DNA of 64,000 bases from Cystobacter fuscus DSM 2262 (GTDB taxonomy: Bacteria; Myxococcota; Myxococcia; Myxococcales; Myxococcaceae). Below are positions 17,318 to 24,522 of the stretch, piece by piece. Each line of letters begins with the position of its first letter. The first letter of the stretch is position 1. Made by a program: the position numbers and the translations under genes. The notes beneath the pieces were generated by a model that made no database searches, was not told where the DNA came from, and was given only the letters and a program-made list of their open reading frames with translations. The stretch is taken from NCBI RefSeq assembly GCF_000335475.2, contig NZ_ANAH02000066.1, forward strand, positions 372,001 through 436,000. Direction: 5' to 3'.

Positions 17318-18549
17318 GGGACGGACGCCTGCCCGTCACCGTGCTCTCGGGCTTCCTGGGCGCGGGGAAGACGACGCTGCTCAACCATGTCCTCAACAAC
17401 CGGGAAGGCCGCCGGGTCGCCGTCATCGTCAATGACATGAGCGAGGTGAACATCGACGCCCGGCTGGTGAAGGGCGGGGCCTCGCTGTCGCGCGTGGACG
17501 AGAAGCTGGTGGAGATGAGCAACGGCTGCATCTGCTGCACGCTGCGCGAGGATCTGCTGGTGGAGGTGGGCCGGCTCGCGCGCGAGGGCCGCTTCGATCA
17601 CCTGCTCATCGAGTCCACCGGCATCTCCGAGCCCATGCCGGTGGCGGAGACGTTCACCTTCGCGGACGAGCAGGGCCGCTGCCTGGGGGACGTGGCCCGG
17701 CTGGATACCCTGGTGACGGTGGTGGACGCCTTCAACTTCCTGAAGGACTGGGAAGACACCGAGGAGCTGCGGGCACGGGGGCTCGCCGCGGGCGAGGAGG
17801 ACGAGCGCACGGTGGTGGACCTGCTGGTGGAGCAGGTGGAGTTCGCGGACGTGCTGGTGCTCAACAAGACGGACCGGGTGACGCCCGAGCAGGTGGGGGA
17901 GCTGGAGTCCATCCTCCGCCAGCTCAATCCGGGGGCGCGGCTCGTGCGTGCCAGCCAGGGCCGGGTCGCGCTATCCGACGTCCTGGAGACGGGGCTCTTC
18001 GACCTGGAGAAGGCCCAGCGCGCCCCCGGCTGGCTGCGGACGCTGCGCGGCGAGGCCGTGCCCGAGACCGAGGCATATGGAATCGAGAGCTTCGTCTTCC
18101 GCGCCCACCGTCCCTTCCACCCCGGGAGGCTGTGGGAGTTCATCCACGGGAGCTGGACGGGCCTGCTGCGCTCCAAGGGCTTCTTCTGGCTGGCCACGCG
18201 CATGGAGGTGACGGGCGTGTGGGCCCAGGCGGGTGGGGCCTGTTCCTTCGAGCCCGCGGGGCTGTGGTGGGACGCCGTGCCCCGGGAGGAGTGGCCCGAG
18301 GAGCCCGAGGTGCGCGCCGAACTCGAGCAGCACCTGCGGGAGCCCTGGGGCGACCGGCGCCAGGAGCTGGTCTTCATCACCCGCCAGGTGGACCAGATGC
18401 TGCTGCGCGGTGCTCTCGAGGAGTGCCTGCTCACCGACGACGAACTCGCCCTGGGCCCATCGGCCTGGAGCCAGTTCGAGGATCCCTTCCCGCCCTGGGT
18501 GATGGTGGGTGAGGGCGAGGATGAACCGTCCACCGACGAGGCGGCCTGA
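17314..18549 (+). CDS. CobW/COG0523-family metal-chaperone GTPase
   Basis: 411 residues from ATG 17314, with GGGAGGG upstream. The G-loop [15 protein letters not shown] is at about residue 13. The metal-binding CxCC motif lies in [11 protein letters not shown] near residue 72. [12 protein letters not shown] and LNKTDRV are the switch and specificity elements. The C-terminal CobW_C domain ([20 protein letters not shown]) is complete. Family members insert or deliver zinc or another metal to client enzymes using GTP. The absence of cobalamin genes nearby points to the zinc chaperone (ZigA/ZagA-like) branch rather than CobW proper. The palindrome upstream may be its metal-responsive operator. 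A terminator follows the stop. Confidence 0.88.
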   Translation: MRDGRLPVTVLSGFLGAGKTTLLNHVLNNREGRRVAVIVNDMSEVNIDARLVKGGASLSRVDEKLVEMSNGCICCTLREDLLVEVGRLAREGRFDHLLIESTGISEPMPVAETFTFADEQGRCLGDVARLDTLVTVVDAFNFLKDWEDTEELRARGLAAGEEDERTVVDLLVEQVEFADVLVLNKTDRVTPEQVGELESILRQLNPGARLVRASQGRVALSDVLETGLFDLEKAQRAPGWLRTLRGEAVPETEAYGIESFVFRAHRPFHPGRLWEFIHGSWTGLLRSKGFFWLATRMEVTGVWAQAGGACSFEPAGLWWDAVPREEWPEEPEVRAELEQHLREPWGDRRQELVFITRQVDQMLLRGALEECLLTDDELALGPSAWSQFEDPFPPWVMVGEGEDEPSTDEAA

Positions 18550-18564
18550 GTCTCAAGGTGTGAG

Positions 18565-18597
18565 AGAACCCGAGCCGCTGCCCGGGTTCTTGGTTTC
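18565..18597 (+). terminator. Intrinsic terminator after the COG0523 gene
   Basis: AGAACCCG (18565-18572) pairs with CGGGTTCT (18583-18590), followed by TGGTTT. It lies 15 bases after the stop. It insulates the next, AT-richer region that carries the toxin-like gene. Confidence 0.7.
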
Positions 18598-18622
18598 ACT
18601 AAATAGGAAAAATCAAATCCCA

Positions 18623-18668
18623 TTGAAAACGTGGAAAGCTTCATTTACCGTATAGCCTCATCCACGTT
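18623..18668 (+). promoter_or_regulatory. Candidate promoter and inverted repeat upstream of the exotoxin A-like gene
   Basis: TTGAAA (18623-18628) is 17 bases from TACCGT (18646-18651). An 8-base inverted repeat, AACGTGGA (18628-18635) / TCCACGTT (18661-18668), brackets the -10 zone. The stretch 18591-18660 is clearly AT-richer than its surroundings. This is a candidate site for a repressor or activator; no regulator gene adjoins it. Confidence 0.4.
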
Positions 18669-18728
18669 GCCGCTGTGGGTCTTTGGCTCTTCCCGGAGTC
18701 TCGAAGACAGACTTGGAGTTCAACAGCC

Positions 18729-19658
18729 ATGCCTAACGGAATTCCTCCCAGGAACTACAACGGGTACCCGGTTCACCACGCCCCTTCCGGCAGTCACCAG
18801 CATCAGGCCCAGCCTGCCCCATACGGCGGCCATCCCCAACAGGTCCAGTACGCGCAGCCGGTCCAGTACGCGCAGCCGGTCCAGTACGCGCAGCCCGCAC
18901 CCCATGCGGCCCCGCCGCCCGCGGACGCGTACTCCCGCCATGGGTCTTCGAGCCCGAATCACTATGTGTCGGCCCCCAATGTCAGAGGTTCCCCGCCGAC
19001 GCTCCAGGCCCGCGGGATCTATAGCCGTTCGCCCTCTCCTCGTCAGGCGCCGACGGGTGCCGACATCCTCGGGCAGGCGTACGACGGGAATTTCAAGAAC
19101 TTCTCGGAGGACCAGTTGCGCGATGCGGATAAGCGGCTGCGCGACAATGGCTATGTCTTCGTTGGCTTCAAGGGCGCGCCCAAGCACAAGGCGATGGATG
19201 CCGTGAACAACGGGCTGCATGCCAGGATGGGCAAGGACTGGAGCGGGCTCTATGTCGCCGACAATCCGCAGGTCGCCGCGGGGTACACGGCGGATGATGA
19301 GACTGGCAGTGCGAAGGGCGGCCAGCTCGTGCGCGTGTACGTGCCGCGCCAGGATGCGAAGAACCTCGTGAACATGGAGACGCCGCTGAGCAAGGAAAGT
19401 ACGGCGAAGAAGGAGTTCAAGGACACCTTCGGCTTCCGTATCGGCGAGGATCGTTCGTATGCGATTCGCGGCTACGAGAGAGAGGATCGAGAGTCGACGG
19501 AGACGATCCTGAGCGGCAAGGTCGCGGCGCGCGCCGTCGCCATCCCCTCGACCATCAAGGTGGACCAGCGCTTCGGTGGGGACATCACCGACTACCCCGG
19601 CGCCGAGGAGCGGCGCAGCACTCCCGCCAGCGGCACGGACTCCGCCTGGCGGAGATGA
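18729..19658 (+). CDS. Exotoxin A-like (diphtheria-toxin group) ADP-ribosyltransferase domain protein
   Basis: 309 residues from ATG 18729 (GGAG 11 bases upstream). Residues 1-115 are Pro/Gln/Tyr/His-rich and probably disordered, with three VQYAQP repeats (39-56). Residues about 125-285 match, in order and spacing, domain III of Pseudomonas exotoxin A as I recall it. The matches are GYVFVGFKGA (toxin GYVFVGYHGT), WSGLYVADNPQVAAGY (toxin WRGFYIAGDPALAYGY), GQLVRVYVPR (toxin GALLRVYVPR), TETIL (toxin LETIL, catalytic Glu553), and IPSTIKVDQRFGGD (toxin IPSAI...VGGD). Counterparts of Trp466, Tyr470, Tyr481 and Glu553 are Trp171, Tyr175, Tyr186 and Glu258. The NAD-binding His440 position is Lys148. 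Toxins of this group modify diphthamide on eukaryotic eEF2. No signal peptide, receptor-binding or translocation domain is present. More A/T-ending codons than neighbours suggest transfer. Confidence 0.85.
   Translation: MPNGIPPRNYNGYPVHHAPSGSHQHQAQPAPYGGHPQQVQYAQPVQYAQPVQYAQPAPHAAPPPADAYSRHGSSSPNHYVSAPNVRGSPPTLQARGIYSRSPSPRQAPTGADILGQAYDGNFKNFSEDQLRDADKRLRDNGYVFVGFKGAPKHKAMDAVNNGLHARMGKDWSGLYVADNPQVAAGYTADDETGSAKGGQLVRVYVPRQDAKNLVNMETPLSKESTAKKEFKDTFGFRIGEDRSYAIRGYEREDRESTETILSGKVAARAVAIPSTIKVDQRFGGDITDYPGAEERRSTPASGTDSAWRR
18843..18896 (+). repeat. Three tandem 18-base repeats inside the toxin-like gene
   Basis: GTCCAGTACGCGCAGCCG is repeated exactly at 18843-18860 and 18861-18878, and once more at 18879-18896 with the last base changed to C. 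It encodes VQYAQP three times. In-frame units of this kind change number readily by slippage, so copy number may vary between strains. Confidence 0.95.
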
Positions 19659-19749
19659 GGTGGGGTGGACGCGGCAACGCGTCCGCCAGGGTCCGTCATC
19701 CGCCGCGACCTGTCCGACGAACAACCGGACCGGCGGCGGGTGACGCCCT

Positions 19750-20115
19750 TCAGGGGGCGGACAGCTCGGCCATCACGAGCGGAGCGGCCTCCTCGAAGGC
19801 CCGTTGTACCGCGTCCAGCAGGGCGCCGGCCTCGTCCAGCCGCTGCTCCCGGGCGTGAGTCTCCAACGCCAGGCAGCAGTGCCGCAGCCGGGGCAGGGCG
19901 TACACGGCGCTGCTGCCCGCGAGCCCATGCGCCTCGCTCACCAGCACCGCCGTGTTGCCCGCGGCGAGCGCCTCGCGCATGCGCGTGAGCTGAGGCGGAA
20001 TGCTCTCGAGGTAGCGTTGGAACATCCCCCGTAACATCTCACCCGCGTCTTCCTGTCCCAGCTCGCGCAAGCGCGAGATCTGCTCCACATCGAGCACCGA
20101 GGGAGTGTCGTCCAT
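19750..20115 (-). CDS. Hpt (histidine phosphotransfer) domain protein
   Basis: 121 residues, the size of a free Hpt module. The helix EAHGLAGSSAVYALPRL carries the phospho-acceptor His63 in the AHxLxGSS context. Flanking helices (MLRGMFQRYLESIPPQLTRM and LRHCCLALETHAREQRL) complete the four-helix bundle. It would relay phosphate between a hybrid kinase and a response regulator. No hybrid kinase is adjacent; the start is nine bases after the topoisomerase stop on the same strand, so the two probably share an mRNA. It converges on the toxin-like gene with a 91-base gap. Confidence 0.85.
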   Translation of the reverse strand: MDDTPSVLDVEQISRLRELGQEDAGEMLRGMFQRYLESIPPQLTRMREALAAGNTAVLVSEAHGLAGSSAVYALPRLRHCCLALETHAREQRLDEAGALLDAVQRAFEEAAPLVMAELSAP

Positions 20116-20124
20116 GGGCCCAGT

Positions 20125-21156
20125 CTACACGGCGGGCCGCTGGCAGCCCCCCAACATCTCCAGGAGCGCTTTTTCCGCCCCGTGCAGCCCGGGCTTGTCG
20201 TGCTGGGCCAGTTCCTCCACCGACTCGAAGTAGCGCTCCACCACGTGCCCCTTCTCGAACATCGCCAGCACCGAGGGGTAGATGTACGAGGCGCGGGCCA
20301 CCGCCGGGGTATTGCCCAGGTGCTCGGAGGCCTCCTTCACCGCCGCCACCATGGACTTCTTCACTCCCCGTGCGCCCGCATCCCGGGCCACCCGTTCCTT
20401 GGCCCGCGCCAGCGCGCAGGCGCAGATGAGCGTGCCCGCCCAGGTGCGGAAGTCCTTCGCGCTGTAGCGCTCGCCCATCACCTCGCGGATGTACTCGTTG
20501 ATGTGGCGTCGGCGTACGTCCACCACCAGGCCGTCGTCCAGCACGAACTTGAAGAGATCCCTCCCCGGCACCTTCATGCACTCGCGCACCACCCGCGCCA
20601 CCTGGCGATCCTTCAGCTCGCGGTGCTGGTGCTGGCCGCTCTTGCCCGGGAAGTCGAAGATGACCGTGTCGCCCTTGAGCTTCACGTGCCGGGCGCGCAG
20701 CGTGGCCAGCCCGTAGCTGCGGTTCTCCTCGGCGTACTGCTGGCTGCCGGGCCGGATGAAGCACGTGCCCAATATCCGCAACAGGCACGCCATCACCCGA
20801 TCCCGCCCCAGTCCCCGCTTGCGCAGGTCCTGTGACACGCGCCGCCGCAGCTTCGGCAGCGCCCGGGCGAAGTCCACGATGCGCTCGAACTTGCGCGCCT
20901 CCTGCCGCCGGGTGAAGGACTCGTGGTAGCGGTACTGCCACCGGCCCGCGCTGTCCTTGCCCATGGCCTGCAGCCGCGCCGTCCCCGAGGGGCTGATGAG
21001 CACGTCCGTCCACGCCGGAGGCAACTTCAGCGCCTCGATGCGCTCGACTTCCTTCGCGGGCACCCGCTTGCCGGCCGTCGTCCGGTAGTGGAACCCCCGC
21101 TGGGGCGTACCCACCCGGTGGATTCCCACCTGCTGCAATCGCTCGATGTGCGTCAT
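20125..21156 (-). CDS. DNA topoisomerase IB (poxvirus/bacterial type)
   Basis: 343 residues, the normal length of bacterial type IB topoisomerases, which relax both positive and negative supercoils through a 3'-phosphotyrosyl link. The N-terminal domain has the typical GFHYRTTAGKRV and LPPAWTDVLISP. The catalytic domain shows FIRPGSQQYAEENRSYGLAT, FDFPGKSGQ (Lys), DFRTWAGT (Arg region) and NTPAVARASYIYPSV. Tyr291 is the expected nucleophile; the residue two later, usually His (SYIHP), is Tyr. All other expected elements are present, so it should be active. It is the first gene of a two-gene unit with Hpt. Confidence 0.93.
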   Translation of the reverse strand: MTHIERLQQVGIHRVGTPQRGFHYRTTAGKRVPAKEVERIEALKLPPAWTDVLISPSGTARLQAMGKDSAGRWQYRYHESFTRRQEARKFERIVDFARALPKLRRRVSQDLRKRGLGRDRVMACLLRILGTCFIRPGSQQYAEENRSYGLATLRARHVKLKGDTVIFDFPGKSGQHQHRELKDRQVARVVRECMKVPGRDLFKFVLDDGLVVDVRRRHINEYIREVMGERYSAKDFRTWAGTLICACALARAKERVARDAGARGVKKSMVAAVKEASEHLGNTPAVARASYIYPSVLAMFEKGHVVERYFESVEELAQHDKPGLHGAEKALLEMLGGCQRPAV

Positions 21157-21348
21157 GTCCGCGTCACGGCTCCCCGGTCACGTGCCGTGCACGCGGCCTC
21201 CTCTATGGCTGCGCAGCCGAGAGCGTCGCGTCAATGCATCCCTCTCTCCCTCGGGAGGCGGGCGGGCAGGCGGAAAATCGACCGGGGGGGTGTTCGTGGG
21301 CTCGATGTCCTGGAATAAACTCCCGCCACCTCTTTCTCGCTGGATGAG

Positions 21349-22089
21349 ATGACCGACTTCCTGGCCGCCATCCTGGCCTTCCCCACCGTCCTGTTCACCA
21401 TCCCCCTGGGCGTGGTGGTCGGCTACTGGCTGACCGTCATCGTGGGCGCCGTGGGCATCGACGTGTTGGACGGGCATATGGGCGGCGCCCTCGAGGGAGG
21501 CGCCAAGGGAGCGATCGAGGGCGGAGCCAAGGCGGCCCTGGAGGGACACGCCCATGGCTCCTTCCTGGATGTGCTCGGGTTCGGTGGGGTGCCGACCACG
21601 GTGTCGGTGAGCTTCGTCGTCTTCCTCTCCTGGCTGCTGTCGCTGGCCGTGGGCCGTCCGCTCCAGGCGCTGCTCGGCGCGCTTCCAGGGGCGCTCGTCA
21701 CCGGGGGACTGGCCACGCTGTGCCTCGGGGTGGGGGCGGTGCTCGCGGGCCTCGCCGTGCGGCCCCTGCGTCCGCTCTTCGCCGTGCAGCAGGCCCCGCG
21801 CCGCGCGGATCTGATGGGCCGGGTGTGCGTCGTCGCCAGTGGCCGGGTGGATGGCCGCTTCGGTCACGCCACCGTTGAGGATGGCGGGGCCGGCCTCATC
21901 CTCAACATCGTGTGTGACAAGGCCAACGAGCTCAAGCGCGGGGAGAAGGCGCTCATCCTCGCCTACGACGCCATCCGGGACGCCTACGAGGTGGAGCCCG
22001 TGGACTGGCTGCTGCCCCAGGAAATCGAGCACCTGAAGGATCCGCTCACCGCCTCGGCCATGGCCCGGGACAAGGTCCGCACCCGCTAG
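21349..22089 (+). CDS. YqiJ-like inner-membrane protein with OB/NfeD-like domain
   Basis: 246 residues. A first membrane helix (VLFTIPLGVVVGYWLTVIVGA) is followed by a Gly/Ala loop with short repeats (ALEGGAKGAIEGGAKAALEG). Two more helices follow (VVFLSWLLSLAVGR, GGLATLCLGVGAVLAGL). A C-terminal beta-barrel domain (GRVCVVASGRVDGRFGHATV, GEKALILAYD) is of the OB-fold type attached to NfeD/YqiJ proteins. NfeD-class proteins partner flotillins, and a flotillin gene follows 116 bases downstream on the same strand, as in E. coli yqiJ-yqiK. The protein is probably the membrane anchor for the flotillin assembly. Confidence 0.8.
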   Translation: MTDFLAAILAFPTVLFTIPLGVVVGYWLTVIVGAVGIDVLDGHMGGALEGGAKGAIEGGAKAALEGHAHGSFLDVLGFGGVPTTVSVSFVVFLSWLLSLAVGRPLQALLGALPGALVTGGLATLCLGVGAVLAGLAVRPLRPLFAVQQAPRRADLMGRVCVVASGRVDGRFGHATVEDGGAGLILNIVCDKANELKRGEKALILAYDAIRDAYEVEPVDWLLPQEIEHLKDPLTASAMARDKVRTR

Positions 22090-22099
22090 TTCGCCTGTT

Positions 22100-22124
22100 T
22101 CTTTCTTCTTCTCTTTCTTCGTAC
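22100..22124 (+). other. Polypyrimidine tract between YqiJ-like and flotillin genes
   Basis: A stretch of nearly pure C/T with several TTTC units lies between the two genes. It could be a Rho-related or T-rich pausing site, or an mRNA leader element. There is no hairpin in front of it, so it is not an intrinsic terminator. Confidence 0.35.
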
Positions 22125-22205
22125 CGCGCCGGAGTCGTTTCAGGGGGAACCGGCCGCGTCTTCCACAAGCACCCCCGGTCTACTTCGTTCGGGAAAAGCA
22201 CCGAC

Positions 22206-24410
22206 ATGGAATTGCCAATCGTCGCCTCCGGAATCGCGGGAGGACTCTTCTTCCTCTTCTGCTCCGCGTTCGTCGTCTCCAGGTTCTACCGGCAGGTGGA
22301 CCAGGGCCGCGCGCTCATCATCAACCCATTCAAGGGCGAGCCCGTCGTCACCTTCACCGGTTCCATCGTGTGGCCCATCATCAACCGGGCCGAGGTGATG
22401 GACATCTCCCTGAAGACGGTGGAGATCGACCGCCGGGGCAAGGAGGGCCTCATCTGCAAGGACAACATCCGCGCGGACATCAAGGTCACCTTCTTCGTCC
22501 GGGTGAACAAGACGCGCGAGGACGTGCTCAAGGTGGCCCAGTCCATCGGCTGCGCGCGCGCCAGTGACGAGAACACGCTCGAGCACCTCTTCGAGGCCAA
22601 GTTCTCCGAGGCCCTCAAGACGGTGGGCAAGAGCTTCGACTTCGAGGAGCTCTACACGCACCGTGACGCCATCAAGGATCAGGTCGTCCAGGTCATCGGC
22701 CGCGACTTGAGCGGCTACATGCTCGAGGACTGCGCCATCGACTTCCTCGAGCAGACGCCCGTGGACATGCTCGACAAGCACAACATCCTCGACGCCCAGG
22801 GCATCCGGAAGATCACCGAGCTCACCAGCGTGCAGAACGTGCACACCAACGAGTTCCGCCAGAGCGAGCGCATGGCCATCACCAAGCGCAACGTGGAGGC
22901 CGACGAGGCCATCTTCGCCCTGGAGCGCCAGCGCACCGAGGCCGCCGCCAAGCAGAAGCGCGAGATCGAGTCCATCCAGGCGCGCGAGACGGCCGAGGCC
23001 GAGCGCGTGAAGAGCGAGGAGTACGCCAAGCAGCAGCTCGCGCGCATCAAGGCCGAGGAAGAAGTCCAGATCAACGATCAGAACAAGATGCGCCAGGTCG
23101 AGGTGGCCCAGAAGAACCGCGAGCGCGTGGTGGGCGTGGAGGCCGAGCGCGTGGAGAAGGACCGCGCCCTGGAGGCCATCAACCGCGAGCGCGAGGTGGA
23201 GCTGTCGCGCATCGGCAAGGAGAAGCAGCTCGAGGGCGAGAAGAAGGCCATCGCCGACGTGGTGCGCGCGCGCATCGCCGTGGAGAAGACGGTCGCCGAG
23301 GAGGAGGAGCGCATCAAGGACCTGCGCGTGAAGGCCGAGGCCACGCGCAAGAAGGACGCGCTGCTCATCACCGCCGAGGCCCAGGCCCAGGAGAAGCTCG
23401 TCAAGGACATCAAGGCCGCCGAGGCCAGCAACGAGGTGTCCAAGTTCACCGCCAAGGAGAAGCTCACCCTGGCCGAGGCCGAGCTGCAGGCCTCCGACAT
23501 GACGGCCAAGGCGAAGATGCGCCTGTCCGAGGGCATCCAGGCCGAGGAGGCCGCGCTGGGGCTCGCCGCCGCCCGGGTGAAGGAAGCCGACGCGCTCGCC
23601 CAGGAGAAGCAGGGCCTGGCCGCGGTGCGCGTGCAGGAGGCCGAGACCGCCGTCATCGAGAAGCAGGGTCTGGTGAAGGCGTCCGTCATCGAGAAGCAGG
23701 GCCTGGCCGAGGCGAACATCGCCCGCGAGAAGCTCATCGCCGAGGCGGCGGGTGAGAAGGAGAAGGGACTGGCGCGCGCGAGCATCGGCGAGGCCGAGGC
23801 CCATGCCATCCAGAAGCGCGGCGAGGCCGAGGCCATCGCCATCCGCGAGAAGCTGCTCGCCGAGGCGAAGTCCATCGAGGAGAAGCTGCTCGCCGAGGCG
23901 CGCGGTCTCGCCGAGAAGGCCGAGTCCATGAAGCTGCTCCAGGGCGCCACGCGCGAGCACGAGGAGTTCCGCCTGCGCCTGCAGAAGGAGCGCGACGTGG
24001 AGCTCGCCTCCATCCACGTGCGCAGGGACATCGCCGAGCACCAGGCCAAGGTGCTCGCCGAGACGATGGGCCACGCGAAGATCAACATCGTCGGTGGTGA
24101 CGGTCAGTTCTTCGAGCGCTTCATCAAGGCCATCTCCGTGGGCCAGGCCGTGGACGGCGCGCTCGATCAGAGCGAGACGCTCAAGCAGGCCTTCGCCGGC
24201 TACCTCAACGGCCAGAAGGACCTGTCCGCCGACTTGAAGGACATCCTCTCCAAGCCGGGCCTCACCAGCGACGCGCAGAACCTGGCCATGGCCGCGCTGC
24301 TGCACCGCATGGCGCCCGCGCCCACCACCGCCGCCGCCTCCAACCTCAAGTCGCTCGTCGAGTCCGAGCCCGCCGCCCGGGCCTCCGCTCCCGAGCGGAC
24401 CCAGGGCTGA
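22206..24410 (+). CDS. Flotillin-like (YqiK family) SPFH protein
   Basis: 734 residues. A single N-terminal membrane helix (VASGIAGGLFFLFCSAFVVS) is followed by an SPFH domain (about residues 30-210: QVDQGRALIINPFKGEPVV, IICKDNIRADIKVTFFVRV-type core). A very long Ala/Glu/Lys coiled coil follows (about 215-610), with repeated EKQGL and AEAxAIxEK units. It ends in a compact C-terminal segment with FFERFIKAISVGQAVDG. Flotillins oligomerise into cages or microdomains in the inner membrane. The coiled coil is longer than in most flotillins, as in YqiK. The gene sits between its YqiJ-like partner and a giant ATPase on one strand, so a three-component membrane assembly is likely. Confidence 0.9.
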   Translation: MELPIVASGIAGGLFFLFCSAFVVSRFYRQVDQGRALIINPFKGEPVVTFTGSIVWPIINRAEVMDISLKTVEIDRRGKEGLICKDNIRADIKVTFFVRVNKTREDVLKVAQSIGCARASDENTLEHLFEAKFSEALKTVGKSFDFEELYTHRDAIKDQVVQVIGRDLSGYMLEDCAIDFLEQTPVDMLDKHNILDAQGIRKITELTSVQNVHTNEFRQSERMAITKRNVEADEAIFALERQRTEAAAKQKREIESIQARETAEAERVKSEEYAKQQLARIKAEEEVQINDQNKMRQVEVAQKNRERVVGVEAERVEKDRALEAINREREVELSRIGKEKQLEGEKKAIADVVRARIAVEKTVAEEEERIKDLRVKAEATRKKDALLITAEAQAQEKLVKDIKAAEASNEVSKFTAKEKLTLAEAELQASDMTAKAKMRLSEGIQAEEAALGLAAARVKEADALAQEKQGLAAVRVQEAETAVIEKQGLVKASVIEKQGLAEANIAREKLIAEAAGEKEKGLARASIGEAEAHAIQKRGEAEAIAIREKLLAEAKSIEEKLLAEARGLAEKAESMKLLQGATREHEEFRLRLQKERDVELASIHVRRDIAEHQAKVLAETMGHAKINIVGGDGQFFERFIKAISVGQAVDGALDQSETLKQAFAGYLNGQKDLSADLKDILSKPGLTSDAQNLAMAALLHRMAPAPTTAAASNLKSLVESEPAARASAPERTQG

Positions 24411-24443
24411 GAGACAGGCCGGCCCTTTGCTCGCATGACCTGG

Positions 24444-24475
24444 CGCCGCGCCCCGGATGTTCCCGGGGCGCGGCG
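24444..24475 (+). terminator. Strong intercistronic hairpin between flotillin and ATPase genes
   Basis: A perfect 13-base stem, CGCCGCGCCCCGG (24444-24456) with CCGGGGCGCGGCG (24463-24475), encloses a six-base loop. No T-run follows, so it is more likely an mRNA-stability or partial attenuation element than a full terminator. It would set a different amount of flotillin and ATPase from one transcript. Confidence 0.5.
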
Positions 24476-24522
24476 TCCGCGGTTCGACGCACCCTTCCTC
24501 CGCTTTTCCCGGTGAACTGACG

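Noticed and set aside
18729..20115. Hpt gene as an immunity partner of the toxin-like gene
   Set aside because: The two genes converge, the Hpt gene sits in a unit with topoisomerase, and an eEF2-directed toxin would need no bacterial immunity protein.
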